Source: Flavobacterium psychrotrophum
Lineage (GTDB): Bacteria > Bacteroidota > Bacteroidia > Flavobacteriales > Flavobacteriaceae
Assembly: GCF_003403075.1 (NCBI RefSeq)
Contig: NZ_CP031557.1
Coordinates: 1,488,001-1,552,000 of the forward strand
DNA length: 64,000 nt
Direction: 5' to 3'
The number at the start of each line of letters is the position of its first letter. Positions within the stretch are counted from its first letter, which is position 1. Under the pieces are notes generated by a model. It saw only the letters and a program-made list of their open reading frames with translations, ran no database searches and had not been told where the DNA came from. A program made the translations under genes and the position numbers. Of this stretch, positions 1 through 9,735 are shown piece by piece.

Positions 1-2207
1 GTAACCTTCGCATTTTCGTCGGTCACCCTTTGTCCTGAAATGCGCAAATGGTAAGGTCCCGGTTCTTTAACGGTAAGAGCCCCTGTAGTATTGTAGAGGG
101 TTATCATAGTACCGCCATTATTTACATAATTAAGCAGGGCTTCCTGCTTATAAGCTAACCCATCTAATACATTATATGCGCGAATGCCCATAATTACAGC
201 ATCAAATTCTGCTAGCCTTTCCGGTGTAATATCCGTTGTTTTTAGCAGGCTTACATTGTATCCCATTTGTGTAAGGCTTTGCGGAATGTTGTCTCCCGCA
301 CCGGTTACATAGGCAATGTTTTCGCCTTTTATCTTAAGATCGGCACGGGTAAATTTAGCGGTTGATGGCAGTAAAACCTGTTGCGCGTCGATATGAGGGT
401 AGTTGATAATGGTTTGCTCCCTGTCATAATCTTTACCATCAATTGTTGCAATACTTCTTCCTACAGCCTCCATAGGGGTTGTTGGGGGAACTACTTCAAA
501 ATTTGCAATGACTTCACTTCCTTTTAGTTTCAGGTCAAATGGTATGGCTTGTGGCTCTACTTTCCATCCTTCCGGAAGTTCAAAACGCAGGCTGCCTTTA
601 CAATTGTCGCGGCCCGCCTTTATTTTAATGCTAATGGTCTGGCTGCGGGTATTGCTAAAGAGTTGTACTTTGTTAAGTATGCGTGTGGTAACATCAGGAA
701 TTATATCCAGCGGCTGGTAAACTTCGCCCTGCACAGGATCATTAAACTTATACGTTACTTTACGCTCAAACGGAATTTGAGTGCCATTGATATCTACGGT
801 GAAATTTACCGCAAGCTCACGAATGATGTCGGCTTTGCCAATTTTTTTTTGGTCAGTCACTACATACATACCTGATGTACCCTGCTTATCAAGCCAGTAG
901 GGGGTAGTGTAAGCCAGGGTAGCCGGCAATGTCGTAGTAAGTGTATTGTTTTGCCCAACGTTGTTATGAAGGGGAAGATTGATTGCTGTGGAACTGTTTA
1001 TCGGAAGTACAGCAAGCGATACCAGGTTCATGTTTACATTACTACGGTTTACGGCTTCCCACTTAATGCCAAAGTTACTGCCGGGCGTTACAGATTGTGC
1101 TTCTGCCACAGCTTCAAGATATAAGCCTGAACATTCTGCTATAATGTCTGCCAGTTCTTTCTGTTTCAGGTTTTTCCAGTAGCCGTTCTCTAATGTACTT
1201 ATCTGCGCGTATAATTTTACAAGTGCGGGTACAGCTGCCGACGGATTTTTAAAATCGTAATTTTTAAGGATGTGCGCCAGGGCATCGCCAATAGGCTTGC
1301 CGCCCTTAACGCGGTTCCATGAGGTATCAATACCTTCAAAAAGGTTTTGCTTGTTTTTAAGCTCTGGGCCTTTAGTCTGCTCCAGGTATTCCATGTCATC
1401 GCCACGTTCTCCGGAAGTACCAAATCCCTGCGATTTGTGCCTGCTGCGGCTAAGTGCAGCTATCTCCTGGTTAGATTTACCTAAAAGCGAATAATAGGTT
1501 CCTGTAGAAAGATTTACATATTTAGATTTATCGGCTTTTTCAAATTTATCTCGGCCACCAAAAAACCACCATGATATATTAAAAAATACCCTCTCAGGTT
1601 TCCATGTTTGGGTGTAGGCAAGCTGCCCCGGTTCATAGTTGGCATCTGCGGCAAGTTCATAAGCTTCCTGCGTAAGCATGGCGCTGGTAGTGTGGTGCCC
1701 ATGGGTACTGCCGGGTGTGCGGTGGTCAAAACGGGTTACAATTACATCGGGCTTAAAGTTTCGAATTACCCAAACCATGTCCTGTAATACCTCAGTCTTG
1801 TTCCATATCTTAAGGGTTTCGTCGGGCAGTTTGCTGTAGCCAAAATCATTCGCACGGCTAAAGAATTGTTCGCCACCATCAATATTACGGGCTTCGATAA
1901 GCTCCTGGGTGCGTATAACACCAAGCAGTTCGCGCAACTCATTTCCTATAAGGTTTTGCCCACCATCGCCCCGCGTTAGCGAAAGGTAGCCGGTACGTGC
2001 GTGCGTAGTGTTAGACAGGAACGATATTAACCTTGTATTCTCATCATCAGGGTGTGCGGCAATATAGAGTGCAGAACCCAGAAAATTCAGCTTTTCGAGC
2101 TTGTGGTATATTTCTGCCGAAGTAGGCTTGGGCGGCTGCGCGTAACTTATAAATGCTGCAAACAGCATTGCAGGTAGCGGCAGCTTTTGTATTATATTTT
2201 TAATCAT
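1..2207 (-). CDS. PIG-L family deacetylase, secreted (3' end beyond window)
   Basis: Reading the minus strand from the ATG at 2207 gives 735 codons without a stop to the window edge. Residues 1-23 look like a signal peptide ending at SYAQ. The zinc-site motif AAHPDDENT is at residues 50-58 and a second histidine-rich motif HGHHTTS at about 169-175, both typical of LmbE/PIG-L N-acetylglucosamine deacetylases. The N-terminal roughly 300 residues are the deacetylase. The remainder looks like beta-sandwich material followed by a ThuA/GATase-like segment, as in the large Bacteroidota members. It should act in the periplasm or outside on an acetylated amino sugar; the substrate is unknown. The start overlaps the end of the upstream MscS gene by 8 bp, so the two are probably cotranscribed. 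The family is clear, the role is not. Confidence 0.85.
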   Translation of the reverse strand, partial: MIKNIIQKLPLPAMLFAAFISYAQPPKPTSAEIYHKLEKLNFLGSALYIAAHPDDENTRLISFLSNTTHARTGYLSLTRGDGGQNLIGNELRELLGVIRTQELIEARNIDGGEQFFSRANDFGYSKLPDETLKIWNKTEVLQDMVWVIRNFKPDVIVTRFDHRTPGSTHGHHTTSAMLTQEAYELAADANYEPGQLAYTQTWKPERVFFNISWWFFGGRDKFEKADKSKYVNLSTGTYYSLLGKSNQEIAALSRSRHKSQGFGTSGERGDDMEYLEQTKGPELKNKQNLFEGIDTSWNRVKGGKPIGDALAHILKNYDFKNPSAAVPALVKLYAQISTLENGYWKNLKQKELADIIAECSGLYLEAVAEAQSVTPGSNFGIKWEAVNRSNVNMNLVSLAVLPINSSTAINLPLHNNVGQNNTLTTTLPATLAYTTPYWLDKQGTSGMYVVTDQKKIGKADIIRELAVNFTVDINGTQIPFERKVTYKFNDPVQGEVYQPLDIIPDVTTRILNKVQLFSNTRSQTISIKIKAGRDNCKGSLRFELPEGWKVEPQAIPFDLKLKGSEVIANFEVVPPTTPMEAVGRSIATIDGKDYDREQTIINYPHIDAQQVLLPSTAKFTRADLKIKGENIAYVTGAGDNIPQSLTQMGYNVSLLKTTDITPERLAEFDAVIMGIRAYNVLDGLAYKQEALLNYVNNGGTMITLYNTTGALTVKEPGPYHLRISGQRVTDENAKV

Positions 2208-2727
2208 AAAATTCTTTGTCCTCTTGTTTTATGGGTACTATGCTCACGCCCTTTTGCAGCAGCAGGCTGTTAGGGTAGGTTATGAGTTCGCCCTCGCGGG
2301 TTTTTAGTATGGTGTGGAATGCTTTAATGTCTTCAATTTGTGCCTCGATGGGGAAATCTTTATCGTGTATCCGTATTACATCGCCTATGCGGAACGGAAA
2401 GGTAAAGAACATTATTATGCCTGATGTAATATTACTCAGTATGCTCCATTGTGCAAAAAATGCCACGCCTATAACCGTTAGCGCGCCACCCAAAAGCCCG
2501 AATATCTGTTTAGAATCTGTACCCCAAACGGCTATAACACCTATGCAGGCCAGGATAAACATAAATATGTCTATGTATTTAGAAATAAGATTGGTGCGGT
2601 GCTCTGATAAATGCGATGCTTTAGCATACTTTCGGGTAAGCTTTGTAATGATAAAATTGAGCAGTATAAATACCCCAACTAATATCAATGTACTTATTAT
2701 CTGTTGTGTATAGGGAAAATCCTGCAT
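2200..2727 (-). CDS. Small mechanosensitive ion channel, MscS family
   Basis: The product has 175 residues with three predicted membrane helices at about 8-27, 50-68 and 75-105. The third is Gly/Ala-rich (GVAFFAQWSILSNITSGI), the pattern of the pore-lining helix of MscS. A beta domain follows, including the FRIGDVIRI segment that is strongly conserved in the family. At 175 residues it is far shorter than E. coli MscS (about 286), because the C-terminal alpha/beta domain is missing. Short versions like this are common in Bacteroidota. It would release osmolytes on hypo-osmotic shock. It lies 10 bp behind maf and overlaps the next gene, so it is part of a minus-strand operon. Confidence 0.85.
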   Translation of the reverse strand: MQDFPYTQQIISTLILVGVFILLNFIITKLTRKYAKASHLSEHRTNLISKYIDIFMFILACIGVIAVWGTDSKQIFGLLGGALTVIGVAFFAQWSILSNITSGIIMFFTFPFRIGDVIRIHDKDFPIEAQIEDIKAFHTILKTREGELITYPNSLLLQKGVSIVPIKQEDKEFYD

Positions 2728-2737
2728 TTAAAAAGTA

Positions 2738-3325
2738 TTATGCGTTTTTTGTAAGTTTACTTAAATATTGGTACACCTTATCTACCGGAAGCCCCACCAC
2801 ATTAGCATAAGAGCCTTCTATGCGGGCTATAGCCACAAGGCCTATCCATTCCTGTATGCCGTATGACCCGGCCTTATCAAAAGGTTTGTAATTGTCAAGG
2901 TAATATTTTATTTCTTCGTCAGACAGAGGGTTAAAGGTAACACGTGTAGTCTCATTAAATACATCGGCCTTAGTTGTGGTCTTAATACAAACCGATGTTA
3001 TTACCTCATGTGTTTTACCTGCCATAGACTGTAGCATGGCAAAGGCATCGTTATAATCTTTTGGCTTGCCCAGTGCCCTGTTATCCTGCCACACTATGGT
3101 ATCGCTGGTAAGGATGATCTCGTTATCGGCAGCATCAAAAGCATCAGCCTTTAATTTTGCAAGGAAATCGGTTATCTCAGCACCCTGAAGGCTGTCTGGA
3201 TAGATTTCTTCCACGTCCTTAAGGCGTATTTCAAAATCTACATCAAGGTCGCGCAAAAATTGCTGCCTGCGGGGCGACCCCGAAGCCAATACCAGTTTAT
3301 ATCCCTGTAATTTAGTGTTTAACAT
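2738..3325 (-). CDS. maf: Maf family nucleotide pyrophosphatase
   Basis: The product has 195 residues and begins with the family signature LASGSPRRQQFL (residues 13-24), the phosphate-contacting loop. ILTSDTIVWQDNRALGKP carries the catalytic aspartate, and GSYGIQEW and GSYANVVGLP near the C terminus are also typical. Maf proteins hydrolyse the alpha-beta phosphoanhydride of dTTP/UTP or modified nucleotides, clearing non-canonical NTPs or affecting division; which subfamily applies cannot be settled by eye. The start overlaps the upstream UbiA-family gene by 14 bp, which indicates translational coupling. Confidence 0.93.
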   Translation of the reverse strand: MLNTKLQGYKLVLASGSPRRQQFLRDLDVDFEIRLKDVEEIYPDSLQGAEITDFLAKLKADAFDAADNEIILTSDTIVWQDNRALGKPKDYNDAFAMLQSMAGKTHEVITSVCIKTTTKADVFNETTRVTFNPLSDEEIKYYLDNYKPFDKAGSYGIQEWIGLVAIARIEGSYANVVGLPVDKVYQYLSKLTKNA

Positions 3326-4223
3326 AATCGATATTAAAAGTGATGACCATTATAGAAAAAGCGGTAAAAAGCAGTACCAGTTTCAGGATGCTTTCCAGGT
3401 GGATAAAGTCTTTAGTCGCCTTAGCACTAAAAAGCTTAAGCATAAAATAAGCCAGTAGTCCTAATATAAACAGGAGTACATAGCCCAATGCATAAATTAA
3501 GTTTATAAGATATTCGTTAGCATAGTAAAGGACCAGGCCAAGAGGTATAACAGATAATCCCAACACTATTTTCATGGTACGGCCACGTCCCAGTAATATA
3601 GGCAATGTACTTAGGCCTGCGTTGTAATCGGTATCGTTATTAGCAAGGTCGTTTACAAAACTAAGTATAAGGCCAATTATAAATGTAAAGATGGTATAAT
3701 CTATAAATATCCTGAACAACAGGGTAAACTGTGCACGGACTTCTTCCGATACTACGGTAAGTATGGGGAACATCATAAAAAGCGGCACTATAATTACAGG
3801 AAGTGCAATAAGTAGTGCAACGATAACATTACTTACTATCAGCATTTGCTTAAGCCCCGTGGCATATACATACATGGTAGCCGCTGCAAGCACAAACAGC
3901 CCACTAAGCAGCATGGACTTTTCAAGCCCGTTAGAAAGGTAGTAGCTAAGCCCTATGCCTGCAAGATTTAGTGCTATGTAAATGTTGTAGCCTTTTGCCT
4001 CGCTAACATCAGGATTACCATCTTTACCAAAGCCAAATACGCTGTTGATAAAAAAGCCACCCGCCGCAACCAATACCGCCGCCAAAACCAATAAGAAATA
4101 TTGCCACTGGTTAAGTGCCAGTATAATACCTGTCTGCCTGTCTAGGAAACCAAATTTAAGCGTAAGCATTGTTATGGCTAATAGTAAAAGTGCCGGTATA
4201 TTGAAGTGTTTTAAAAGCTTCAT
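3312..4223 (-). CDS. UbiA-family prenyltransferase-like membrane protein with degenerate first motif
   Basis: This is a hydrophobic protein of 303 residues with about eight or nine membrane helices, resembling the UbiA prenyltransferases (annotated as geranylgeranylglycerol-phosphate geranylgeranyltransferase) found next to maf in Flavobacteriaceae. The second Asp-rich region is present at residues 191-199 (NDLANNDTD, followed by YNAGLSTLPILLG). The first motif, normally NDxxDxxxD, reads N60-S-V-F-G-F-G-K-D68, so two of its three magnesium-binding aspartates are gone and the following loop is short. The other two frames across this stretch do not restore the motif, so this is not a local frameshift. 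The enzyme may be inactive, use a changed mechanism, or serve another role. It overlaps maf by 14 bp. Confidence 0.75.
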   Translation of the reverse strand: MKLLKHFNIPALLLLAITMLTLKFGFLDRQTGIILALNQWQYFLLVLAAVLVAAGGFFINSVFGFGKDGNPDVSEAKGYNIYIALNLAGIGLSYYLSNGLEKSMLLSGLFVLAAATMYVYATGLKQMLIVSNVIVALLIALPVIIVPLFMMFPILTVVSEEVRAQFTLLFRIFIDYTIFTFIIGLILSFVNDLANNDTDYNAGLSTLPILLGRGRTMKIVLGLSVIPLGLVLYYANEYLINLIYALGYVLLFILGLLAYFMLKLFSAKATKDFIHLESILKLVLLFTAFSIMVITFNIDYVKH

Positions 4224-4316
4224 TTAAGGTTTGTTGTTTTTAGTTTATGGTTTGTTGTTCAGGGTTCTGTGTAGCTCCGAATTAGCAAATTAACAAATTA
4301 CCGTATCCACAAAGAA

Positions 4317-4844
4317 TTAATCGTATTTTGCGTCGAACAGTTCCATCCATTTGCCCTGAACTTTCATTACCTGCTCTATAACATCGCGCACGCAGCCTGT
4401 ACCGCCTTTTTTGTGTGATATGTATTTGCTGATTTCCTTAATTTCAGGCGCAGCATCCTGCGGGCAGGTAGGCAGGCCTACGAGCTGCATTACAAAAAAG
4501 TCAGGAATATCATCGCCCATATACAGTACCTGCTCCGGTTTAATTTTATAAACATCGGTAAACTCTTTGAAAGTTTCCACCTTATCCGGCACACCCAGGT
4601 GAATATCTGTAATGCCCAGGTTCCGCAGGCGTATGCGCACACCCTCATTACTGCCGCCAGAAATAATGCAAACCGTATAGCCATTTTCTACCGCGGCCTT
4701 CATGGCATAACCATCGCGTATGTGCATATTGCGCAGCATTTCGCCGTTTGGCGCTACGTGTATGGTACCATCGGTTAGTACACCGTCCACATCAAAAACA
4801 AATGTGGTAATATCGTTCATTAACTCTTTATAGCTTTTGCTCAT
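4317..4844 (-). CDS. KdsC-type HAD phosphatase
   Basis: The product has 175 residues, the size of the C0-type HAD phosphatases that lack a cap domain. FDVDGVLTDG at residues 17-26 holds the nucleophile D18 and the acid/base D20. CIISGG is motif II and MGDDIPDFFVMQLVGLPTCP holds the motif IV aspartates. This fits 3-deoxy-D-manno-octulosonate 8-phosphate phosphatase, which acts in the Kdo branch of lipopolysaccharide synthesis in the cytoplasm. The start overlaps the preceding DUF2520 gene by 17 bp. No other Kdo genes are adjacent, so the substrate is inferred from family only. Confidence 0.85.
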   Translation of the reverse strand: MSKSYKELMNDITTFVFDVDGVLTDGTIHVAPNGEMLRNMHIRDGYAMKAAVENGYTVCIISGGSNEGVRIRLRNLGITDIHLGVPDKVETFKEFTDVYKIKPEQVLYMGDDIPDFFVMQLVGLPTCPQDAAPEIKEISKYISHKKGGTGCVRDVIEQVMKVQGKWMELFDAKYD

Positions 4845-5592
4845 GTGTTTGTTGTATCGAATAGGTTAATAAGGTATAAATTTCTTTTAGCTTTTCATCC
4901 TGTAAAAAATCCAGGTGTCGGCTTATGGTTTTCTCGTCGCCACGCAGTGCAGGCCCGGTTTGTGCCTGTAAGGGCGGGAGGGAAGTCGCTTTATCGGCAA
5001 CCTCTTTTATCAATGGTTTTAAAATATCAAAAGGGATATTGTTCTGTGCGCACACTTCGCTGCCCAGTACATACATATGGTTTACAAAGTTGCTCACAAA
5101 CACAGCCGCTACGTGCAGTGCCTGCCGTTGTTTAGAGTCAATGTGATAAAAGCTTTTAGATATGGCCTGCGCCAAGGTGTGCAGCGTTTGAAGATCTTGG
5201 CTAAACTCACTTTCAAGGCATAGTGGCACCGTACTAAAATCTATCGCCTTGGCGGCAGAAAACGTCTGTAAAGGATAAAATACCCCACGGCGGTTCTTAT
5301 TGTCTAAAATTTCTAACGGCGTGCTGCCGGAAGTGTGTACCACCAGTTTACCCTTAAACTGAAGTTCGGCGGAAACAGCTGCAATGGCATCGTCGCTTAC
5401 GCTGATGATATATACATCGGCATCTGCCAAATTGCTTATGACGTTTGTGATTTTTTCAGGGGGAAGCAGGTGCGAAAGCTTCTCAGGATGGCGTGCGTAG
5501 GCCTTCACTAAGTTAACATCTGCCGCAGCAGAAAATGCCTTAATGAGGTGCTGTGCCACATTGCCCGAACCTAAAATTATTACTGATAACAT
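4828..5592 (-). CDS. Rossmann-like/DUF2520 domain protein
   Basis: The product has 254 residues. It starts with a dinucleotide-binding fold (MLSVIILGSGNVAQHL, the GxGxxA/G loop), continues through VYIISVSDDAI and VVHTSGSTPLEIL, and has a C-terminal helical DUF2520 domain with HVAAVFVSNFVNHMY. The architecture resembles ketopantoate or pyrroline-5-carboxylate reductases, so an NAD(P)-dependent reductase is plausible, but the substrate is unknown. It heads the operon with the KdsC-type phosphatase, the UbiA-like protein, Maf and MscS, an order I recall as common in Flavobacteriaceae. Confidence 0.85.
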   Translation of the reverse strand: MLSVIILGSGNVAQHLIKAFSAAADVNLVKAYARHPEKLSHLLPPEKITNVISNLADADVYIISVSDDAIAAVSAELQFKGKLVVHTSGSTPLEILDNKNRRGVFYPLQTFSAAKAIDFSTVPLCLESEFSQDLQTLHTLAQAISKSFYHIDSKQRQALHVAAVFVSNFVNHMYVLGSEVCAQNNIPFDILKPLIKEVADKATSLPPLQAQTGPALRGDEKTISRHLDFLQDEKLKEIYTLLTYSIQQTHEQKL

Positions 5593-5695
5593 AGCGGCTA
5601 AATTATAAAAATAAAACCGTGTATTAAAATGCCGTTGCAGGGAGAGGTTTTGTTGGAAATAGTCTATTGATATTCTTTATGTGATAGATATCAAT

Positions 5696-6435
5696 TTACT
5701 TTTTTAAAGGTATTTTATTGGAACGTATCTGTCCATCAAATATCTCAATTTTATTATATTCCAGTTCATCCAAAATATATTTCGGAAGCTCTGACTTTAA
5801 ACGCTTTGCATTACAACTATAGTTCAATTCAAAAGTATTAGAATTGTTTAAATCACTGTAATTGATTATGCCGCCTCCACCTTCTTTTCTTTCTAATACA
5901 ATAGGTAACATTACTATAGATTTAAATGTTCTTTTCTCACCCGGATAAATTGTTACAGAATTATGAAGGTAGTTATAAACTTCCTGGGAGTATCTGGGCG
6001 TTATTCCTAATTTTTCATATTCGTTTATACGATTTATCATTTGGGAAGATTCGCAATCTCGAGAATATGATTCGGAAAAACTATCTATAATTCCCGGATT
6101 ATATTTTTTAAATACGTTTTTGTCACTAAAAATACTGTAGCCTATAAAAGCCCTTACATAGTCATTTTTATCAGAAAACATCGATTCAGGTGATTCTCTA
6201 TCAAAAACGAGTAAATACTTTTTGTCTGTAGGGTTACTTATGGTGTAAGTTATAATATTTGTTGTTTTTTTCTTATCGTATCATTTTTGTATGTGTATTC
6301 AGCTGTATGTGAGTAGTCAACATATTTTATATACTCATTTGCTAATGTTAATTGAAGTTTATTTTCGGTAGTATTGCAACCCACAATTGCTATTAAAGAA
6401 AATATAGATAATACGCTATTTAAAATCTTGTTCAT
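5696..6435 (-). pseudogene. Lipoprotein of unknown function, split by a one-base frameshift
   Basis: The first part starts at the ATG at 6435 (MNKILNSVLSIFS) with a lipobox LIAIVGC, so it is an exported lipoprotein. This frame stops at 6250 after KNDTIRKKQQIL. The second part is open in a neighbouring frame from about 6265 to 5696, reading TTNIITYTISNPTDKKYLL and then FDRESPESMFSDKNDY and on to the end. The frames join at a run of seven A on the coding strand (near 6267-6273); eight A would make one protein of about 246 residues. There is no recognised domain. The region is more AT-rich than its neighbours. Either the gene is decayed or one base was lost in sequencing. Confidence 0.7.
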
Positions 6436-6572
6436 TATATTCTTGGTTGGTAGATTAGATATCAAATATAACAATCCCATTCAAAAAATCTGCGCCAATC
6501 AGCCAAAATCCGTGTCATCCGCGTTCCGTTTTAAGTTCGCAAACCCTTAACAAAAAGCTCCCCATAAAACTG

Positions 6573-6580
6573 TATCTTTG
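6573..6580 (+). promoter_or_regulatory. Candidate -7 promoter box of uvrA
   Basis: TATCTTTG matches the Bacteroidota -7 consensus TAnnTTTG exactly and lies 18 bp before the uvrA ATG, leaving a very short leader. No clear TTG -33 element is seen at the usual distance. Confidence 0.5.
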
Positions 6581-6597
6581 CGCATTACTTTTTTGCC

Positions 6598-9387
6598 ATG
6601 ATAAAGACGGATTTCTCTACCCTTGAGCCTAAGAAAAACATACTTATAAAAGGTGCGCAGCTGCACAACCTTAAGAATATAGACGTAGCCATACCGCGAA
6701 ATAAACTGGTAGTAGTTACCGGACTTTCGGGTTCTGGTAAGTCAAGCCTGGCGTTCGATACGCTTTATGCTGAGGGTCAGCGCCGCTATGTAGAAAGTTT
6801 ATCGAGCTATGCGCGCCAGTTCCTTGGCCGCTTAGATAAGCCTAAGGTAGAGTATATTAAAGGCATAGCCCCGGCCATTGCCATTGAGCAAAAAGTAAAT
6901 ACCACCAATGCCCGCAGTACCGTGGGTACCAGTACCGAGATATACGATTACCTTAAACTATTGTATGCCCGTGTGGGGCGTACTTATTCGCCTGTTTCAG
7001 GGCGTGAGGTTAAAAAGCATACCGTTACTGACATTGTAAATACTGTTAAGGGCTTTGAGCAGGATAGCCGCTGGCTGCTTCTTGCGCAGGTTCATACTGA
7101 GAAAGGCCGCACGATTGAAGAGAAGCTTGGCATACTCCTGCAACAGGGTTTTGCCCGTATACTGGTAGATAACGAAACGCTAAGGCTTGATGATATTACC
7201 GGAGTAGACTTTACCAACAAAGAAGTACTGCTGGTTGTTGACCGTATTGTGGTTAAGGACGAGGAAGAATTTTACAACCGCCTTGCCGATGCTGTACAAA
7301 CTGCATTTTATGAAGGCAAAGGCGAAGCCTATCTTCAGGACGTAGGCAATGGCAACCGCCTGCCGTTTAGCAACAACTTTGAGTTGGATGGTGTAACGTT
7401 TGTAGAGCCTAACGTACACCTGTTTAGCTTTAACAACCCTTATGGTGCCTGCCCGTCATGCGAAGGCTACGGCAGTATTATAGGCATAGATGAAGAACTG
7501 GTGGTGCCTAACACAGCACTTTCGGTATATGAAAACGCTATTTACCCTTGGCGTGGTGAGAGTATGGGATGGTACCGCGATGAGTTGGTTAAGGCCAGTC
7601 ATAAGTTTGACTTCCCGGTGCATAAGCCGTATTTCCAATTGAGTGAAAGCGACCGCCAGCTGATCTGGACGGGTAATAAATACTTTACCGGGCTTAATGC
7701 CTTTTTTGCTGAACTGGAAGAAAAGAACTATAAGATACAGAACCGTGTGATGCTGAGCCGTTACCGAGGCAAAACCAAATGCCCGGAGTGTAAAGGCAAA
7801 CGCCTACGACCAGAAGCCAACTATGTAAAAATAGCCGACCACACCATTAGCGACCTTGTAGACCAGCCAATAAAACACCTGGTTACCTTTTTTGATAAAT
7901 TAGAACTTAACGAGTACGATGCCAAAGTAGCCAAAAGGCTTTTGACAGAAATAAATAACCGCCTCAGCTTCCTTCAGGAGGTAGGGTTAGATTACCTTAC
8001 ACTAAACCGTAAGTCGGCTACACTTTCAGGTGGTGAAAGCCAGCGTATCAACCTGGCCACGTCTTTAGGCAGTAGCCTTGTTGGCAGTATGTATATACTT
8101 GACGAGCCTTCTATTGGCCTCCACCCAAAAGATACCGAGCGCCTTATAAAGGTGCTTGAAGGCCTGCGCGACCTGGGCAATACCGTTATTGTAGTAGAAC
8201 ATGACGAGGATATTATGAAGATGGCCGACATGATTATCGACATTGGCCCGGAGGCCGGTACCCACGGTGGCGAACTTGTAGCCCAGGGTACCTATGAAGA
8301 GTTATTAAAATCTGATTCGCTTACCGCGAAATACCTTAACGGCGAGCTTGAAATCAGCGTGCCTAAAAAGCGTCGCAAATTTAAGCACCATGTAGAAGTT
8401 ATAGGCGCACGCGAAAACAACCTGCAAAACATAGATGTTACTTTTCCGTTGGACTGCCTTACGGTTATTACCGGGGTATCGGGTAGTGGCAAGAGTACGC
8501 TGGTTAAAAAGATATTGTTCCCTGCCATACAGAAGCAACTGGAAGGCGTAGGGGAGAAAGCCGGGCAGTTTACCGAGCTCCGGGGAAGTTACAGCCACAT
8601 AAAGCATATTGAGTATGTAGACCAAAACCCAATAGGGCGCAGTTCGCGTTCTAACCCGGTTACGTATATAAAGGCGTATGATGACATTCGCGACTTATTT
8701 TCAAAACAGAAGCTAAGCCAGATACGCGGTTATCAAAGCAAGCACTTTTCGTTTAACGTAGATGGTGGCCGTTGCGAAACCTGTAAGGGTGAGGGCGAAG
8801 TAACCATTGAGATGCAGTTTATGGCCGATGTGCACCTGCTGTGCGAAACCTGTAACGGCAAACGCTTTAAGAAAGAAGTACTTGAAGTTACCTTTAACGA
8901 TAAGAACATAGACGATGTACTAAGCATGACCATTGATGATGCCGTTGCGTTTTTTAGCGAGCATAAGCAAACCAAGATCATGACCAAGCTACAGCCGCTT
9001 CAGGACGTAGGCTTAGGCTATGTACAGTTGGGGCAAAGTTCGTCTACACTTTCGGGTGGGGAGGCACAGCGTATTAAGCTGGCATCGTTCCTGGTTAAGG
9101 GGGCTACTAAAGATAAGGCTCTTTTCGTGTTTGATGAGCCTACTACGGGGCTGCATTTTCACGATATTAAAAAGCTGTTAGCCAGTTTTGAGGCACTGCT
9201 TGAAAAGGGGCATTCCATCATAGTCATAGAGCACAACCTTGACCTTATAAAATGTGCTGACTATATCATTGACATTGGCCCTGAAGGTGGCGAGAACGGT
9301 GGGCACCTCGTAGCCTTTGGTACACCTGAGGAAGTTGCTAAGAACCCTAAGAGTATTACGGGGGAGTATTTGAGGGAGAAGCTTTAG
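6598..9387 (+). CDS. uvrA: Excinuclease ABC subunit UvrA
   Basis: The product has 929 residues, close to the usual length of about 940. There are two ABC ATPase halves: Walker [21 protein letters not shown] near residues 43-62 and [10 protein letters not shown] near 629, and signature/Walker B pairs LSGGESQR...[10 protein letters not shown] and LSGGEAQR...FDEPTTGLH. Zinc-binding cysteine pairs are [25 protein letters not shown] and CETCNGKR. UvrA scans DNA for bulky lesions and loads UvrB in nucleotide excision repair. The second zinc finger, which contacts damaged DNA, is intact. It is a single gene behind its own promoter; Flavobacteria often carry a second uvrA paralogue, and whether this is the primary one cannot be told here. 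Confidence 0.97.
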   Translation: MIKTDFSTLEPKKNILIKGAQLHNLKNIDVAIPRNKLVVVTGLSGSGKSSLAFDTLYAEGQRRYVESLSSYARQFLGRLDKPKVEYIKGIAPAIAIEQKVNTTNARSTVGTSTEIYDYLKLLYARVGRTYSPVSGREVKKHTVTDIVNTVKGFEQDSRWLLLAQVHTEKGRTIEEKLGILLQQGFARILVDNETLRLDDITGVDFTNKEVLLVVDRIVVKDEEEFYNRLADAVQTAFYEGKGEAYLQDVGNGNRLPFSNNFELDGVTFVEPNVHLFSFNNPYGACPSCEGYGSIIGIDEELVVPNTALSVYENAIYPWRGESMGWYRDELVKASHKFDFPVHKPYFQLSESDRQLIWTGNKYFTGLNAFFAELEEKNYKIQNRVMLSRYRGKTKCPECKGKRLRPEANYVKIADHTISDLVDQPIKHLVTFFDKLELNEYDAKVAKRLLTEINNRLSFLQEVGLDYLTLNRKSATLSGGESQRINLATSLGSSLVGSMYILDEPSIGLHPKDTERLIKVLEGLRDLGNTVIVVEHDEDIMKMADMIIDIGPEAGTHGGELVAQGTYEELLKSDSLTAKYLNGELEISVPKKRRKFKHHVEVIGARENNLQNIDVTFPLDCLTVITGVSGSGKSTLVKKILFPAIQKQLEGVGEKAGQFTELRGSYSHIKHIEYVDQNPIGRSSRSNPVTYIKAYDDIRDLFSKQKLSQIRGYQSKHFSFNVDGGRCETCKGEGEVTIEMQFMADVHLLCETCNGKRFKKEVLEVTFNDKNIDDVLSMTIDDAVAFFSEHKQTKIMTKLQPLQDVGLGYVQLGQSSSTLSGGEAQRIKLASFLVKGATKDKALFVFDEPTTGLHFHDIKKLLASFEALLEKGHSIIVIEHNLDLIKCADYIIDIGPEGGENGGHLVAFGTPEEVAKNPKSITGEYLREKL

Positions 9388-9735
9388 TTGTTGATAGGAA
9401 ATTAAGTGACTTATTTTTTATTTATTTATTATAACGCAGAGAACTCATCTTGACTTTTTTGATTGAAGCGAAATATAGGGATTTTTGTTTCAGATTTTGC
9501 CTTTTTTTGCGCTGTATAACAGTACTACGGAGTAAGAATCAGGTAAAGTATAAGGCTAGTTTACTGGTAATTAAGAAAAAGTTAAGACGAGTTCCCAGTT
9601 AATCTTCATGAGAAGATAATTAAGCTAAATTTTAACAAATGATTAACTGTCTTTTTTTTTTAAAAAGTATAATTTTGAAATCCTATTTATAGGTAAATAC
9701 AATTAAAAATTTTAAACCAATCAACATTTGTAATC
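9388..9735. other. 348-bp AT-rich intergenic region between uvrA and a lipoprotein gene
   Basis: No open reading frame or clear terminator hairpin was seen. The region is rich in T runs. It ends in a promoter-like segment with the -7 box described separately. Confidence 0.6.
9670..9677 (+). promoter_or_regulatory. Candidate -7 promoter box before the glycine-zipper lipoprotein gene
   Basis: TAATTTTG matches TAnnTTTG exactly, 58 bp before the ATG at 9736. It follows a long T run. No exact TTG is found about 20 bp upstream. Confidence 0.45.

Noticed and set aside
4020..4046. Damaged UbiA motif as a double frameshift
   Set aside because: The two other frames through this stretch do not encode NDxxDxxxD, so a local pair of indels does not restore it.
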